Notes: generated from the letters alone by a model not told the origin. A DNA stretch of 64,000 nucleotides from CAWKKW01 sp963850345 (GCA_963850345.1 CAWKKW010000009.1:372001-436000), one strand, 5' to 3'. Counted from the first letter of the stretch, positions 50,911 to 60,704 are shown. Made by a program: numbers and translations.

Positions 50911-51588
50911 CTAAAGCCGAATAATCACCTCATGCAGAGGCTTGCGGGCCAAGGGCGGCACGGTGGCGTTCTCTGCCGGAAAGCCGATGGGGATGATCGC
51001 AAACGGGCTCTCGTTTTCAGGCCTCCCCAGTTCTCTCGTCAGAAAGCCCATTGGAATCGGTGTGTGGGTCAGAGTCGCGATGCCCGCGAGGTGCAGCGCA
51101 CACAGCAGAACTCCGACAGCAATGCCGACCGACTCCTTCACATAGTGGTTCTTCACCCGCTCCAGGGTTCCACTGGGATGCGGTCGAACCTCATAGTCCT
51201 GTTGGAAGACAACGATCAAACATGGAGCGATCTCGAGGAACAGCTTGGGCCCAGCGGCACCCATGGGCGGATCGGAGTCCTGCCATTCCGGAGTGGCCCG
51301 GTTGTTGTAGAACTCCCACTCTTCCTGTTCGGCGGCTGCGCGGATTCGCCGCTTCAGCTCAGGGTTTTGAACCACGACAAAACGCCACGGCTGTTTATTG
51401 GCGCCAGAGGGAGCCGAGGATGCGGCCCGAGGGGCTTCTTCTACCAGGACGAAGGGGACTGGCTCAGGCGAGAAATGTCGTACGGTGCGCCGGCGTGCGA
51501 TGTTACTGGAGAACTGAGTTACACGGAGTAACTGCTCCGAAGGAGCGAGTATCTCGAAGTCCAGAGGCAGCAGTGAATCGGCAGACAT
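50911..51588 (-). CDS. Nitroreductase-family flavoprotein
   Basis: A 225-residue FMN-dependent nitroreductase-like protein. RRRTVRHFSPEPVP binds FMN phosphate; SAPSGANKQPWRFVVVQNPE is the central motif; and GIATLTHTPIPMGFL with the C-terminal PLHEVI complete the domain. The SGAN segment and overall outline resemble the iodotyrosine deiodinase-like subgroup. It probably reduces quinones or nitro/halogenated aromatics with NAD(P)H. The ATG at 51588 is chosen because six further upstream residues add nothing. It is convergent with the 50-residue membrane protein gene. Confidence 0.88.
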   Translation of the reverse strand: MSADSLLPLDFEILAPSEQLLRVTQFSSNIARRRTVRHFSPEPVPFVLVEEAPRAASSAPSGANKQPWRFVVVQNPELKRRIRAAAEQEEWEFYNNRATPEWQDSDPPMGAAGPKLFLEIAPCLIVVFQQDYEVRPHPSGTLERVKNHYVKESVGIAVGVLLCALHLAGIATLTHTPIPMGFLTRELGRPENESPFAIIPIGFPAENATVPPLARKPLHEVIIRL

Positions 51589-51808
51589 GGACGAGCCCCG
51601 CAGCAATTGATTCGGCGTAGGTCATTTCCAATCCGCGCAGCAGAAGACTACTTCAAGTGTGCCTGGAAAAAGTCCTTGGGGGGGAACCGTCAGCAGATTG
51701 TAGCGAGAGTGGAGCTTCCCGTCATCTTAAGAATCTGTCATTTGGGAGGAAGAGGAAGTTCGTTGTAAACCTCCCCTGCCTACTCCCAAACGATGGCTTG
51801 CGCCCGAT

Positions 51809-53230
51809 TCAGACTGTGATCAGCTGGGATGCGCGCTGGTGCTCCGCGTCTACCTGGGCGACGCAATCCTCGAGAAGGTCGAGGGCGACTGTCGCTTCGT
51901 GGCTGTTCACGACCAGCGGGGGTGCGAGCCGAATTGAGGTTTCTCCACACCCGAGAATCAGCAGACCCCGCTCAAACGCCAACTCGACGATGCGATCGCG
52001 CAGCGCACCCGCCACCTGGCGGCTCTTCTGGTCGCGGACGATCTCGATGCCGATCATCAATCCGCGCCCTCTCACATCGCCTACGATTGACAGCTTGGAC
52101 GGCCAGGTGCGAAGACGCGAAAGCATCTGCTCGCCTATAGTTGCTGCGTTGCCGATCGCCTCACGCTCGAGAATATCCATGGTGGCCAGAGCGGCAGCGA
52201 TCGAGACCGGATTGCCGCCGAAGGTGGAGGCATGCGATCCGGGCTTCCAGTTCATGATCTCGGCGCGGGTCATGCAGACGCCCAGCGGCATGCCAGACGC
52301 GATTCCTTTAGCCATGCAGACGATGTCCGGCTCGACTCCGGAGTGCTCGATGGCCCACCACTTGCCGGTCCGGCCAGCGCCCGATTGCACCTCATCGGCC
52401 ACCAGAAGAATGCCGTAGGTGTCGCAGATGCGGCGAAGTTCTTTGAGGAATATCGTCGGCGCGACCACGTAGCCGCCTTCGCCCTGGATGGGCTCGACGA
52501 AAATCGCCGCCACTTCTTCAGGAGCCAACGTGGTGTGGAAGAGCTTCTCCTCGATGTAGCGTGCGCAGCCGAGTGCGAATGCTTCCTCCGCCTGCGGTCC
52601 GCCACTACAGCCACGATAGGCATAGGGATAGCGCACGTGAGTTACGCCCGGGACCAATGGAGCAAACCTTCGCCGCTGCTGCGGTTTCGAAGCGGTGAGC
52701 GACAAGGCACCCATCGTGCGCCCATGAAATGCGCCGAAGAATGCGATCACGTTTTGGCGGCCGGTGTAGTAGCGAGCGACTTTGAGTGCGCACTCCACCG
52801 CCTCGGCGCCGGAGTTGCCGTAGTAGAAGCGGTGCGGTCCGCGCATGGGGGCCACGGCGGAGAGCCGTTCGGAGAGCGTGACCAGCGACTCGTAGTAGAA
52901 ATCGGTGCCGGACATGTGAATCAGTTCGCCGGCCTGCTGCTGAATGGCGGCGACTACCTCTGGATGACAATGGCCCGTCGAGGTGACTGCGATCCCCGCG
53001 GCGAAGTCTAGAAATTCATTGCCGTCGACGTCCTCGACACGTAGTCCCCGGCCGCGTTTGGCCACCATCGGATAGGAACGAGTGTAGCTGGGCGAGATGT
53101 ACCGATCGTCTGCTTCGACGATGGCGCGGGCCTTGGGGCCGGGCAGGGGGCCGTGGATGCGCGGCCCATATTTCGCCAGTATCTCTTCACTGGCAAGGGC
53201 CGTGCTGCTCTGGGTCTCTAGGTTCTGCAT
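51809..53230 (-). CDS. Class III PLP aminotransferase (GABA/ornithine/beta-alanine type)
   Basis: A 473-residue fold-type I aminotransferase. Key segments are EDVDGNEFLDFAAGIAV, YYGNSGAEAVECALKVAR, FHGRTMGALSLTASK, VEPIQGEGGYVV, LLVADEVQSGAGRTGK, and the PLP lysine in CMAKGIASGMPLG, with STFGGNP after it. The sequence is closest in outline to 4-aminobutyrate aminotransferases, with a 35-residue N-terminal extension. The amino donor is uncertain. GGAGG precedes the ATG by about 5 bases. Downstream (51589-51808) is a gap without features. Confidence 0.92.
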   Translation of the reverse strand: MQNLETQSSTALASEEILAKYGPRIHGPLPGPKARAIVEADDRYISPSYTRSYPMVAKRGRGLRVEDVDGNEFLDFAAGIAVTSTGHCHPEVVAAIQQQAGELIHMSGTDFYYESLVTLSERLSAVAPMRGPHRFYYGNSGAEAVECALKVARYYTGRQNVIAFFGAFHGRTMGALSLTASKPQQRRRFAPLVPGVTHVRYPYAYRGCSGGPQAEEAFALGCARYIEEKLFHTTLAPEEVAAIFVEPIQGEGGYVVAPTIFLKELRRICDTYGILLVADEVQSGAGRTGKWWAIEHSGVEPDIVCMAKGIASGMPLGVCMTRAEIMNWKPGSHASTFGGNPVSIAAALATMDILEREAIGNAATIGEQMLSRLRTWPSKLSIVGDVRGRGLMIGIEIVRDQKSRQVAGALRDRIVELAFERGLLILGCGETSIRLAPPLVVNSHEATVALDLLEDCVAQVDAEHQRASQLITV

Positions 53231-53617
53231 AGTTCCTCCTGATCAAGCGATTGGAGCTGGAGGTACACCGATGCCGTCGTGGACGGATGCTCCACTTGCG
53301 GTCAAAGGTCGTGATCTGCAGGGAACCGGGGACTAGTCGCCGCCGAAGAGGCTGGGGCGGGTGCGTGTCGGGAGAACACGCAGGTACTTGCGGGGCATCG
53401 AACGCGCACGCGACCAGAGGAGTATCTCGGCCGGACAATGAGCGCTTTGAATCGCGGATCTTGGCATTTGCCGCATAACACTGCTCCGTGTGGCTGAGAA
53501 TAGCACGCGTTCCAGGCAAGAGGAATAGCCAATCCGCACGTTACCGCTATGGTCTCCCGGCGCAAGATTCAGAGTGGGCGCGACTGCTCAGCCCGGTAGG
53601 ATAAGAACATCCTGCTC
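53231..53617. other. Divergent intergenic region, no gene seen
   Basis: This gap separates the minus-strand aminotransferase start from the plus-strand DMT transporter start and should contain both promoters. Short frames on both strands lack ribosome-binding sites and protein-like composition. I see no strong hairpin and cannot place a promoter with confidence. Confidence 0.45.
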
Positions 53618-54583
53618 ATGACCACCCAAACCTCAACAGCGAAGAAAGTCTCCGGGTCCGTCGTAATTGCCTTCGCCTGCGTGTATTTCTTCTGGGGATC
53701 GACCTACACCGCCATCAAGGTCGGCACCGCGTTCCTTCCCGCCTTCCTGCTTACTGGTGTTCGGTTCCTCATTTCAGGCTCGCTGATGCTGGGATATTGC
53801 CGGCTGCGGGGTCTCCGCATTCTGGTAGAAGGTAGAGACCTTGCGCGGCTGTTTCTATTGGGTTTTCTCCTGCTCGGGGTAGCTAACTTCGCCCTCGTCT
53901 GGAGCGAAAAATCCCTGCCGAGCGGACTCGCGGCCTTGCTGGTCGCGGTCGTGCCGCTGTACGTGGCCTTGCTCGGCCTTTTGCTTCCTGGTGGAGAGCG
54001 GCTTCGTTCGCGTGGCTGGCTTGGCTTGCTTCTCGGTTTCGGCGGACTCGCGGTCCTGGTCTCGCCCAGCTTGCGGCACGGGCTCTCCGGCCAGACACAG
54101 CAGGCCGAGGGTGCAGCCGTATTGCTGCTGGGTTCACTCGCCTGGGCGATTGGATCGATGCTTTCGCGACGCATGGCACTCCCTGTGAATGTGCTGGTGG
54201 CTGCCGGGTGGGAGATGCTGTTTGCCGGCATGATCAATGCGAGCCTCGCGACCCTCCATGGCGACTGGAAGTATGCGCATTGGAACCGCGCTTCCGTGGG
54301 CTCGATCGCCTATCTCGTCACCTTCGGCTCTCTGGTGGGATTTACCGCCTACATCTGGCTGCTGGAGCACGTGCCGGTCCCGAAGGTGGCCACCTATGCC
54401 TACATCAATCCAGTGGTCGCGGTGGTCTTGGGCGCGTTGATCCTCGGCGAACGGCTCACCGGCACCGAATATGTCGGCATGGTGGCAGTGGTGATTGCCG
54501 TCGGGCTGGTCACGTCATCGCAGCTTGCCAGCGGTGCACCCGTTTCAGAACTGGAGTGTGTGCCGGTCGAGGGGGAGAGCTAG
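53618..54583 (+). CDS. EamA/DMT-superfamily transporter
   Basis: A 321-residue inner-membrane protein with ten TM helices in two EamA repeats. The first opens with FACVYFFWGSTYTAIKVG, and the second begins near LLGSLAWAIGSMLSRR and ends AYINPVVAVVLGALILGERL. These are usual for the RhaT/YedA-type drug/metabolite exporters. A polar N-terminus and a 20-residue C-terminal tail lie in the cytoplasm. The substrate is unknown. The stop is 2 bases before the GTG of a metallophosphoesterase gene, so the two are translated together. Confidence 0.92.
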   Translation: MTTQTSTAKKVSGSVVIAFACVYFFWGSTYTAIKVGTAFLPAFLLTGVRFLISGSLMLGYCRLRGLRILVEGRDLARLFLLGFLLLGVANFALVWSEKSLPSGLAALLVAVVPLYVALLGLLLPGGERLRSRGWLGLLLGFGGLAVLVSPSLRHGLSGQTQQAEGAAVLLLGSLAWAIGSMLSRRMALPVNVLVAAGWEMLFAGMINASLATLHGDWKYAHWNRASVGSIAYLVTFGSLVGFTAYIWLLEHVPVPKVATYAYINPVVAVVLGALILGERLTGTEYVGMVAVVIAVGLVTSSQLASGAPVSELECVPVEGES

Positions 54584-54585
54584 GC

Positions 54586-55326
54586 GTGGCGAATTCTGAC
54601 CGATTTGCCGCGATCTCTGACATTCACGGAAACGCCCTGGCTCTGGAAGCGGTGCTGGACCACATGGCCAGGCGGGGCATTCGCGAACTCGTCAACCTTG
54701 GTGATCACCTGCAGGGACCGCTCGATCCGCTGGCTACCGCCGAACGGCTGATGGCCTTAGGCGCACCGAGCATTCGGGGAAATTGCGATCGACATCTCTA
54801 CGAAGCGGACAGCCACGCCATCGGAAGCACTGCTTCGAATCGCGCATGCCTGGAGTCTCGCCACCTCGCGTGGCTTGTCGGATTGCCGCAGACGCTGCGA
54901 ATTGGTGAGGACATCTTCCTCTGTCACGGTAATCCCTGGGCCGACGATGTGTACTTGCTTGAAGAAGTAGGTGCGAGCGGCGTGAGGCTGCGTTCTCCAA
55001 AAGAACTCGCTGGGGACCTGGCCGACATCGGAGCCAATCTTATCCTCTGCGGCCATAGTCATGTGCCGCGCGTGGTGCAGGTCGCACCGGGCTTAGTAAT
55101 CGTAAATCCGGGAAGCGTCGGCCTGCCGGCCTACACCGACGAATCCCCGCCCCACGCGATGGAGGCGGGAAGCCCTCATGCTCGTTACGCAATCCTCGAA
55201 CGAGTGGGTAGAAGTTGGTCGGTCGAGCACGTCGCCGTGCCTTACGATTGGGACCGCGCCGCTGCCGTAGCAGAACGCAACGGGCGCTCCGATTGGGCTA
55301 ACTGGCTGCGTACCGGCCGAGCCTGA
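54586..55326 (+). CDS. Calcineurin-like metallophosphoesterase (YfcE/MJ0936-like)
   Basis: A 246-residue metal-dependent phosphodiesterase/phosphatase. Family motifs in order: SDIHGNALALEAVL, NLGDHLQGPLDP, RGNCDR, LCHGNP, CGHSHVPRVV and NPGSVGLP. These supply all expected metal ligands. The start is GTG at 54586, 2 bases after the DMT gene, with GGGGGAG 8 bases upstream; an open frame inside the previous gene is rejected. Relatives act on cyclic or bis-phosphorylated small substrates. The true substrate is unknown. Confidence 0.93.
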   Translation: MANSDRFAAISDIHGNALALEAVLDHMARRGIRELVNLGDHLQGPLDPLATAERLMALGAPSIRGNCDRHLYEADSHAIGSTASNRACLESRHLAWLVGLPQTLRIGEDIFLCHGNPWADDVYLLEEVGASGVRLRSPKELAGDLADIGANLILCGHSHVPRVVQVAPGLVIVNPGSVGLPAYTDESPPHAMEAGSPHARYAILERVGRSWSVEHVAVPYDWDRAAAVAERNGRSDWANWLRTGRA

Positions 55327-55341
55327 TCTCGACATCGATCG

Positions 55342-56334
55342 TCACTCCACGCTGACCACGATTTTGCCGATCTGCTGGTTGGATTCGAGGTACTGGTAGG
55401 CCTCGTTGATCTGCTCCAAAGGAAATACTTTGGCGATCTTGGGCTGGAATCGACCATCGTTCAGGCGTTCGTTGATGTATTGCTTCGCTGCCTCGATCCG
55501 GTCCGGGTGCGTGCCTATTTCCATGAGTGTATAGCCACGCAGGCTGACGCCTTTCCTCAGGGCCTGCAGCAGCGGAAACGGAGTGGGCTGTTGCGAAAGG
55601 TAGCCATACTCGAAAACACTCGCCCCCGGTGCTGCCGCTTCCACCAACTGTTCCACTCCTGGTCCGGCAACGGCATCGAAGATGATTCGGGAACCTTTGC
55701 CTCCGGTGATCTTCTGGATGCGCCCCACCAGCTCGTCCTCTTCTGTCACGATCACGTGGTCGGCGCCGAGATCGAGCAATTCCTGACGCTTCTTGGCGGT
55801 CCGCGTCGTAGCGATGGCTACGGCGCCCTCAGCCTTGACCATCTGGATTGCCGCCACTCCTACGCTGCTCGAGGCAGCAGTAATGACCACAAAGTCTCCC
55901 GCAGTCACCTTGCCGTAATAGACCAGCGCGCCATAGGCGGTCACGTACTGCATCCAGATGGCAGCACCCTCAATCGGCGAAAGCTTCTCAGGATACTCGC
56001 CCAGCGTGCTCACCGGCACGATGGCTTCTTCCCCGAGTACGCCATATTGGTTCTGTGAGAAACCCGGAACCGTGGCCGCCTTCCTGCCGATCCAGCTGGA
56101 GTCGACGCCTTCGCCCACTGCTTCCACAACTCCCGCGGCCTCATACCCGATTCGCGAAGGAACTCGTGGTTGTTCCAGGTAATGGCCGCGCATGTAGAGC
56201 GATTCGGCGCGGTTCAACCCGACCGCCTGCACGCGCAGCTTCACCTCGTCTGGTCCGGGCTGGCGAGATGGCAGATCATCGATTTTCAGGTTTTCAGGTC
56301 CGCCGATTTCATGCACACGAACGATCTTTGGCAT
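55342..56334 (-). CDS. Zinc-independent MDR-family quinone oxidoreductase
   Basis: A 330-residue NADPH-dependent medium-chain reductase of the quinone-oxidoreductase (Qor) type. The N-terminal catalytic domain has GLNRAESLYMRGHY and SRIGYEAAGVVEAVGEG. The Rossmann domain has ITAASSSVGVAAIQMVKAEGA, a serine-rich variant of AASGGVG. The structural-zinc cysteines of alcohol dehydrogenases are absent. LGADHVI and the C-terminal QINEAYQYLESNQQIGKIVV are typical. The substrate is probably quinones or enones. It is convergent with the metallophosphoesterase gene (15-base gap). Confidence 0.9.
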   Translation of the reverse strand: MPKIVRVHEIGGPENLKIDDLPSRQPGPDEVKLRVQAVGLNRAESLYMRGHYLEQPRVPSRIGYEAAGVVEAVGEGVDSSWIGRKAATVPGFSQNQYGVLGEEAIVPVSTLGEYPEKLSPIEGAAIWMQYVTAYGALVYYGKVTAGDFVVITAASSSVGVAAIQMVKAEGAVAIATTRTAKKRQELLDLGADHVIVTEEDELVGRIQKITGGKGSRIIFDAVAGPGVEQLVEAAAPGASVFEYGYLSQQPTPFPLLQALRKGVSLRGYTLMEIGTHPDRIEAAKQYINERLNDGRFQPKIAKVFPLEQINEAYQYLESNQQIGKIVVSVE

Positions 56335-56429
56335 ACGGTCCTCCTCCCCTTTGGATGGGAAGTGAAACAGACGGATTCAGGGAAGCTGAATCCGGCGAGG
56401 ACTGTTATCGGCGGCACTTACAAGCACAG

Positions 56430-57908
56430 CTATTTTCTCTTCCACCGAACGCCGTCTTTGGAGTCTTCGAGCAGAATGCCCTTCTCTGCGAGTTCTTTGC
56501 GGATCGCATCGGCTCGACCGAAGTTGCGGGTTCGCTTCGCCTGTGTGCGCTCATCGATCAGGGCTTGGATTTGAGCATCGCTCAACGACAGTTGCGCCAG
56601 AACCTCCGGAGCCGCCTCATTCATTCGCCCCTCGCGCTCGGCCCATTCCACTGCCGTACGCGTGATCTCCGCATCGTGATCTTCAAGTACTGCGAAGATC
56701 TCATCGAAGCGTTTCAACACCTCAAGCATTTCCGGCAGGTTCTCTGTCCCGACTGTGCCCGCATCCAGCGCAGCATTGCCAGCCCGCACAAGTTCAAAGA
56801 TTGCGGCGCGGGCTTCTGCCGTATTGAGGTCATTGGCGAGCGAAGAGGTGAAATTGTCTCGGGCGCGGATGGTCTCTGCAGCGAGCAACTCATTGCTCCC
56901 CGGCTGTGTCGTCGCTGCTTGCAGCCTCTGGTGAAAGGTTCGCAGACGCTCGACCGCGCCGGTCGATTCCACCAGTCCATCGAACGTGAAATTCAGCTGG
57001 TGGCGGTAGGGAACGGAGATCAGCAGGAAGCGAATCGCGGAGGCCTTATAGCCCTTCAGTAGTAGGTCGCGGAGGGTATAAAAGTTGCCCTCCGACTTGG
57101 ACATCTTGCGCCCCTCCACTAGCAGGAATCGCACGTGAAACCAATATCGGGCGAAGGCTTTGTGGGTGGCCGATTCCGATTGGGCAATCTCGTTCTCGTG
57201 GTGCGGGAACATCAGATCTTCACCGCCAGCATGCAGATCAAACGACTCGCCAAGGTACTTCATCGCCATGGCGGAACATTCGATGTGCCAGCCGGGGCGG
57301 CCCGGGCCAAGCTCGGTATTCCAATGAAATTCCCCCGGCTTCGGAGCCTTCCAAAGCGCAAAGTCCCGCGCCGAATCCTTGTCGTACTCGTCGAGATCGA
57401 CACGGGCGCCGTCCGTTATGCCGGAGAAGTCCTTCTTCGAAAGCTTGCCGTAATCAGGGAAACCGGCGATGCGGAAGTACCATGAGCCGTCTTCCGCCTG
57501 ATAGGCCAGATCCTGCGCAGCCAGTCGCTGAATCAGCGCGACCATGTCGGGAATGCATTCGGTAGCGTGAGAGATAATCTCAGGCCGCTCGACACCCAGC
57601 GCGTCCAAATCCTCGAAAAAGGCCTGTTCATAGCGCGGAGTGTATTCGCTGATGGAGACGCCTGCCTGGGCGGCGTTGCGAATGATCTTGTCGTCCACAT
57701 CTGTGATGTTCATGACGTGGCGCATGCCCATACCCTGCTGCTTCAGAAACCGGCGCAGCACATCGACCTGGAGAAACGTCCGGAAGTTCCCAATATGGCC
57801 GTAGTCGTACACGGTCGGCCCGCAGGCATACATTCGCAGCGTATTGCCTTCAGCGGGCGTGATCTCTTCGATCGAACTGGAGAGGGTATTAAACAGTCGG
57901 ATGGTCAT
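56430..57908 (-). CDS. cysS: Cysteinyl-tRNA synthetase
   Basis: A 492-residue class Ia aminoacyl-tRNA synthetase that charges tRNA-Cys. HIGH-type GHIGN is near residue 38, and zinc/cysteine-binding residues lie in ACGPTVYD, WHIECSAM and FPHHENE. KMSKS occurs as GRKMSKSEGN. The anticodon-binding C-terminal helical domain is complete. The start MTIRLFNTLS at 57908 matches family length; an upstream frame to 58013 would add 35 unlikely residues. It lies 123 bases downstream of tsaD on the same strand. Confidence 0.97.
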   Translation of the reverse strand: MTIRLFNTLSSSIEEITPAEGNTLRMYACGPTVYDYGHIGNFRTFLQVDVLRRFLKQQGMGMRHVMNITDVDDKIIRNAAQAGVSISEYTPRYEQAFFEDLDALGVERPEIISHATECIPDMVALIQRLAAQDLAYQAEDGSWYFRIAGFPDYGKLSKKDFSGITDGARVDLDEYDKDSARDFALWKAPKPGEFHWNTELGPGRPGWHIECSAMAMKYLGESFDLHAGGEDLMFPHHENEIAQSESATHKAFARYWFHVRFLLVEGRKMSKSEGNFYTLRDLLLKGYKASAIRFLLISVPYRHQLNFTFDGLVESTGAVERLRTFHQRLQAATTQPGSNELLAAETIRARDNFTSSLANDLNTAEARAAIFELVRAGNAALDAGTVGTENLPEMLEVLKRFDEIFAVLEDHDAEITRTAVEWAEREGRMNEAAPEVLAQLSLSDAQIQALIDERTQAKRTRNFGRADAIRKELAEKGILLEDSKDGVRWKRK

Positions 57909-58031
57909 GCTTGCGGGGTTGGTCAGTAGCGGCTCAGGCGTTCTGGAGATTGAGGACACACAAGATTCTATCAGCCGATGTTCTTGCGAGACCGCAGACC
58001 GACGGAGAGGCACCGGCGGCAGACTCCCCGT

Positions 58032-59270
58032 TTAACTTGAATCCGCAGGGGTCCCCAGCCTGAGGGACGGCTCGGCCGACAGCGCATCGGGAGCAAATTC
58101 GCCGGCCAGCCACTTGGGCCAGGCCGCGGCCGCGATCATGGCGGCATTGTCGGTCGAAAGAGCCAGGGAAGGGAAGGCAATCGGCAGGCCCCGATCCGCG
58201 GCTTCAGCGGTGAAGCGGACGCGCAGCTCGCGATTGGCTGCAACGCCCCCTGAAACCAACACCGACCCGGCTCCATACGACTCCGCTGCCTGGAACGTCT
58301 TGCGCAGCAGGTCTCCCACGACGGCGCGCTGAAACGAAGCGATCAGGTCGAGCGTTTCCCGATCGCAGAGGGTAAGAGAGTCAGCGGGGCTGGGACTGGA
58401 AATCTCAGCGAGCGCCTCGCGTCGTGCCGCGATGGAAGCCTGAAGGTTGTGCGTCTGCACGTACCGCAGCACCGCAGTCTTGATGCCGCTGAACGAGAAC
58501 AGATAGCGCGGCAGGGCGGCGCGGACTCCCGGCCTGTGCACCTTGGCCTTCACCTGCGAGAACGAGAAGGGTACTGCCTTCGGGTTCCCGTGGGGCGCCA
58601 GGGCATCGATCCAGGGACCTCCGGGATAACCCAGCCCAAGTAGCTTGGCAACCTTATCGAACGCCTCGCCCGCTGCATCGTCGATGGTGCGCCCGACGTT
58701 CTGATAGGTCCAGTTACCCCCCGTGCTTGCTGACTTCTGGCGCGCCAGGTAGAGATGGGTATGTCCGCCGGAGACGACCAAAGCGAGTGCAGGAATGGAC
58801 TGGCCAGGCGCTAGCAGATCCACGCCTGAGATCTCAGCAGCAGAGCCATTGGAGCGCATCAGTTCGCTTTGTTCGAGCAACACTGCGTGAATGTGGCCTT
58901 CAAGATGATTCACTGCGATAAGCGGCTTGCCCAGCCCAAACGCGAGTGCCTTGGCGTAAGTGATTCCAACCAGGAGTGCCCCAGCAAGGCCGGGGCCTTC
59001 CGTGACAGCAATGGCATCGATATCCTGCATGGCCAGTTTCGCCTGATCGAGGGCCGACCGCACCACCGGCACGATGTTCCGTAGGTGTTCGCGCGAGGCA
59101 AGCTCCGGCACAACTCCCCCATAGGGCGAATGAATAGCGATCTGCGATGCCACCACGTTGGAAAGAGTCTGCTCCCCGCGCAGCACGATGGCGGCGGAAG
59201 TCTCGTCGCAGGAGCTTTCAATGCCCAGGATTGCGCCCCTCGATGGGCAAGCGGATTCAGGTGCACTCAC
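58032..59270 (-). CDS. tsaD: tRNA N6-threonylcarbamoyltransferase TsaD
   Basis: A 412-residue ASKHA-fold enzyme that forms t6A37 on ANN-decoding tRNAs with TsaB and TsaE. ILGIESSCDETSAA opens the domain. Iron ligands are in NHLEGHIHA, and VVSGGHTHLYL and DNAAMIAAAAW are signatures. It is longer than the usual 340 residues: inserts around 140-160 and 240-265 and a 12-residue N-terminal extension. Neither tsaB nor tsaE is nearby. It is divergent from the CCA-adding enzyme gene with only 26 bases between starts, so their promoters must overlap one another's genes. Confidence 0.95.
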   Translation of the reverse strand: MSAPESACPSRGAILGIESSCDETSAAIVLRGEQTLSNVVASQIAIHSPYGGVVPELASREHLRNIVPVVRSALDQAKLAMQDIDAIAVTEGPGLAGALLVGITYAKALAFGLGKPLIAVNHLEGHIHAVLLEQSELMRSNGSAAEISGVDLLAPGQSIPALALVVSGGHTHLYLARQKSASTGGNWTYQNVGRTIDDAAGEAFDKVAKLLGLGYPGGPWIDALAPHGNPKAVPFSFSQVKAKVHRPGVRAALPRYLFSFSGIKTAVLRYVQTHNLQASIAARREALAEISSPSPADSLTLCDRETLDLIASFQRAVVGDLLRKTFQAAESYGAGSVLVSGGVAANRELRVRFTAEAADRGLPIAFPSLALSTDNAAMIAAAAWPKWLAGEFAPDALSAEPSLRLGTPADSS

Positions 59271-59296
59271 ATCTCTATAGTAGTGGAGTGGCTGAG

Positions 59297-60673
59297 ATGA
59301 CCAAGAGCATTGGGGACGGCGAGGCCCTGGCGGCAGCAGAGAGCATCGTTGAAAGCCTGCGCGGGCACGGCTACGACGCCTACTTCGCTGGAGGCTGTGT
59401 ACGAGACATGCTGCTGGCGCGAACTCCGGCGGATTTCGACGTCGCCACCAGCGCTCCGCCCGCAGTGGTGCTGGATCTGTTTCCCCGCACCTTCGCCGTG
59501 GGCGCGCACTTTGGGGTGGTGCTGGTAGCCGACCAGAGGGACGGACACGAAATCGTAACTGAAGTCGCTACCTTCAGAAATGACGGCGCGTATTCCGACG
59601 GGCGGCGCCCGGACCGCGTTCGTTTCTCAGAGAGTGCAGAGGAAGACGTCCAGCGCCGCGATTTCACCATCAATGGAATGCTTCTCGATCCGCGAGTGTG
59701 GCGGGAAACCGGCGACCTCAATGCTGCTGTCCTCGACTATGTTGGCGGGCGGCGCGATCTGCAGGCCGGAGTAATCCGTGCCATCGGGAATGCGGCGCTG
59801 CGCTTTGAAGAAGACAAGCTGCGGATGCTGCGGGCGACGCGATTTGCAGCGCGGTTCGGTTTTGAAATCGAGCCTGCGACGATGACTGCCATTCGTCAGC
59901 ACGTCGCTGCAGTGTCGCAGGTAAGCTGCGAACGCATTCGCGACGAATTGACTCGCATGCTGACCGAAGGCCACGCACGCCGTGCCTTCGAGTTGTTGGA
60001 TTCCACGCGACTGCTGGCTGAAGTCTTGCCGGAGATCGAGCGCATGAAAGGAGTCGAGCAGCCACCACAATTTCATCCCGAGGGCGACGTCTGGATTCAT
60101 ACCCTCTTGCTGCTCGAGAAGTTGGAAGAGAACTGCGCACCAACCCTTGCCTGGGGTGCTCTGCTGCATGACGTGGGCAAGCCCGCAACCTTTCGGCGAG
60201 CCCCAGATCGCATCCGATTTGACGGTCACGTGGAGGTTGGCGTGCGGGTCGCGGAGAGCATCCTGCGAAGGCTGCGTTTCTCAAATGAGGAGATGGCCCA
60301 GACCTTGTCTCTCGTCCAGAACCACATGAGGTTTGGAGACGTGGAGAAGATGAAGCCTTCCACGCTGAAGCGGTTTTTTCGCCTCCACGATTTTCCCGAA
60401 CATCTCGAGCTTCACCGGATCGATTGCCTCTCGAGCCACGCGGATCTGAGCCTGTATCGCTTCGCCAACGAGCACTATTACGCCGCCACGGAGGAGGAGG
60501 TGCGGCCACCGCTCCTGCTAACTGGCAGAGACCTGATCGAGGCGGGATTTCGGCCGGGACCGGAGTTTAAAACCATGCTTTCGCTGGCGGAAGATGCGCA
60601 ACTGGATGGGCGCATCCGCACGCGGGAAGAGGCTTTGGAGCTTATTCGTTCGCAGTTCTCCAATTCACTCTAG
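59297..60673 (+). CDS. cca: CCA-adding enzyme / poly(A) polymerase family nucleotidyltransferase with HD domain
   Basis: A 458-residue class II tRNA nucleotidyltransferase. GGCVRDMLL (32-40) and the catalytic carboxylates D46/D48 in PADFDVAT are followed by RRDFTINGML, RMLRATRFAARFGF and an HD domain (LLHDVGKPATF, about 290). The ATG at 59297 has GGAG 8 bases upstream. The class contains CCA-, CC- and A-adding enzymes that cannot be told apart here. The tRNA gene in this window already encodes CCA, so repair may be the main role for that tRNA. Confidence 0.9.
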   Translation: MTKSIGDGEALAAAESIVESLRGHGYDAYFAGGCVRDMLLARTPADFDVATSAPPAVVLDLFPRTFAVGAHFGVVLVADQRDGHEIVTEVATFRNDGAYSDGRRPDRVRFSESAEEDVQRRDFTINGMLLDPRVWRETGDLNAAVLDYVGGRRDLQAGVIRAIGNAALRFEEDKLRMLRATRFAARFGFEIEPATMTAIRQHVAAVSQVSCERIRDELTRMLTEGHARRAFELLDSTRLLAEVLPEIERMKGVEQPPQFHPEGDVWIHTLLLLEKLEENCAPTLAWGALLHDVGKPATFRRAPDRIRFDGHVEVGVRVAESILRRLRFSNEEMAQTLSLVQNHMRFGDVEKMKPSTLKRFFRLHDFPEHLELHRIDCLSSHADLSLYRFANEHYYAATEEEVRPPLLLTGRDLIEAGFRPGPEFKTMLSLAEDAQLDGRIRTREEALELIRSQFSNSL

Positions 60674-60686
60674 CGGTCAAGAAGGT

Positions 60687-60704
60687 ATGTTCGATAAAGA
60701 ACAT
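60687..60704. repeat. Perfect inverted repeat upstream of the diguanylate cyclase gene
   Basis: ATGTTC-GATAAA-GAACAT is a symmetrical 18-base element 85 bases before the diguanylate cyclase start and 14 bases after the cca stop. It could be a regulator binding site (the GTTC-N6-GAAC core recalls SOS or heat-shock type boxes) or a small hairpin. No T-run follows, so it is not a typical terminator. Confidence 0.35.
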
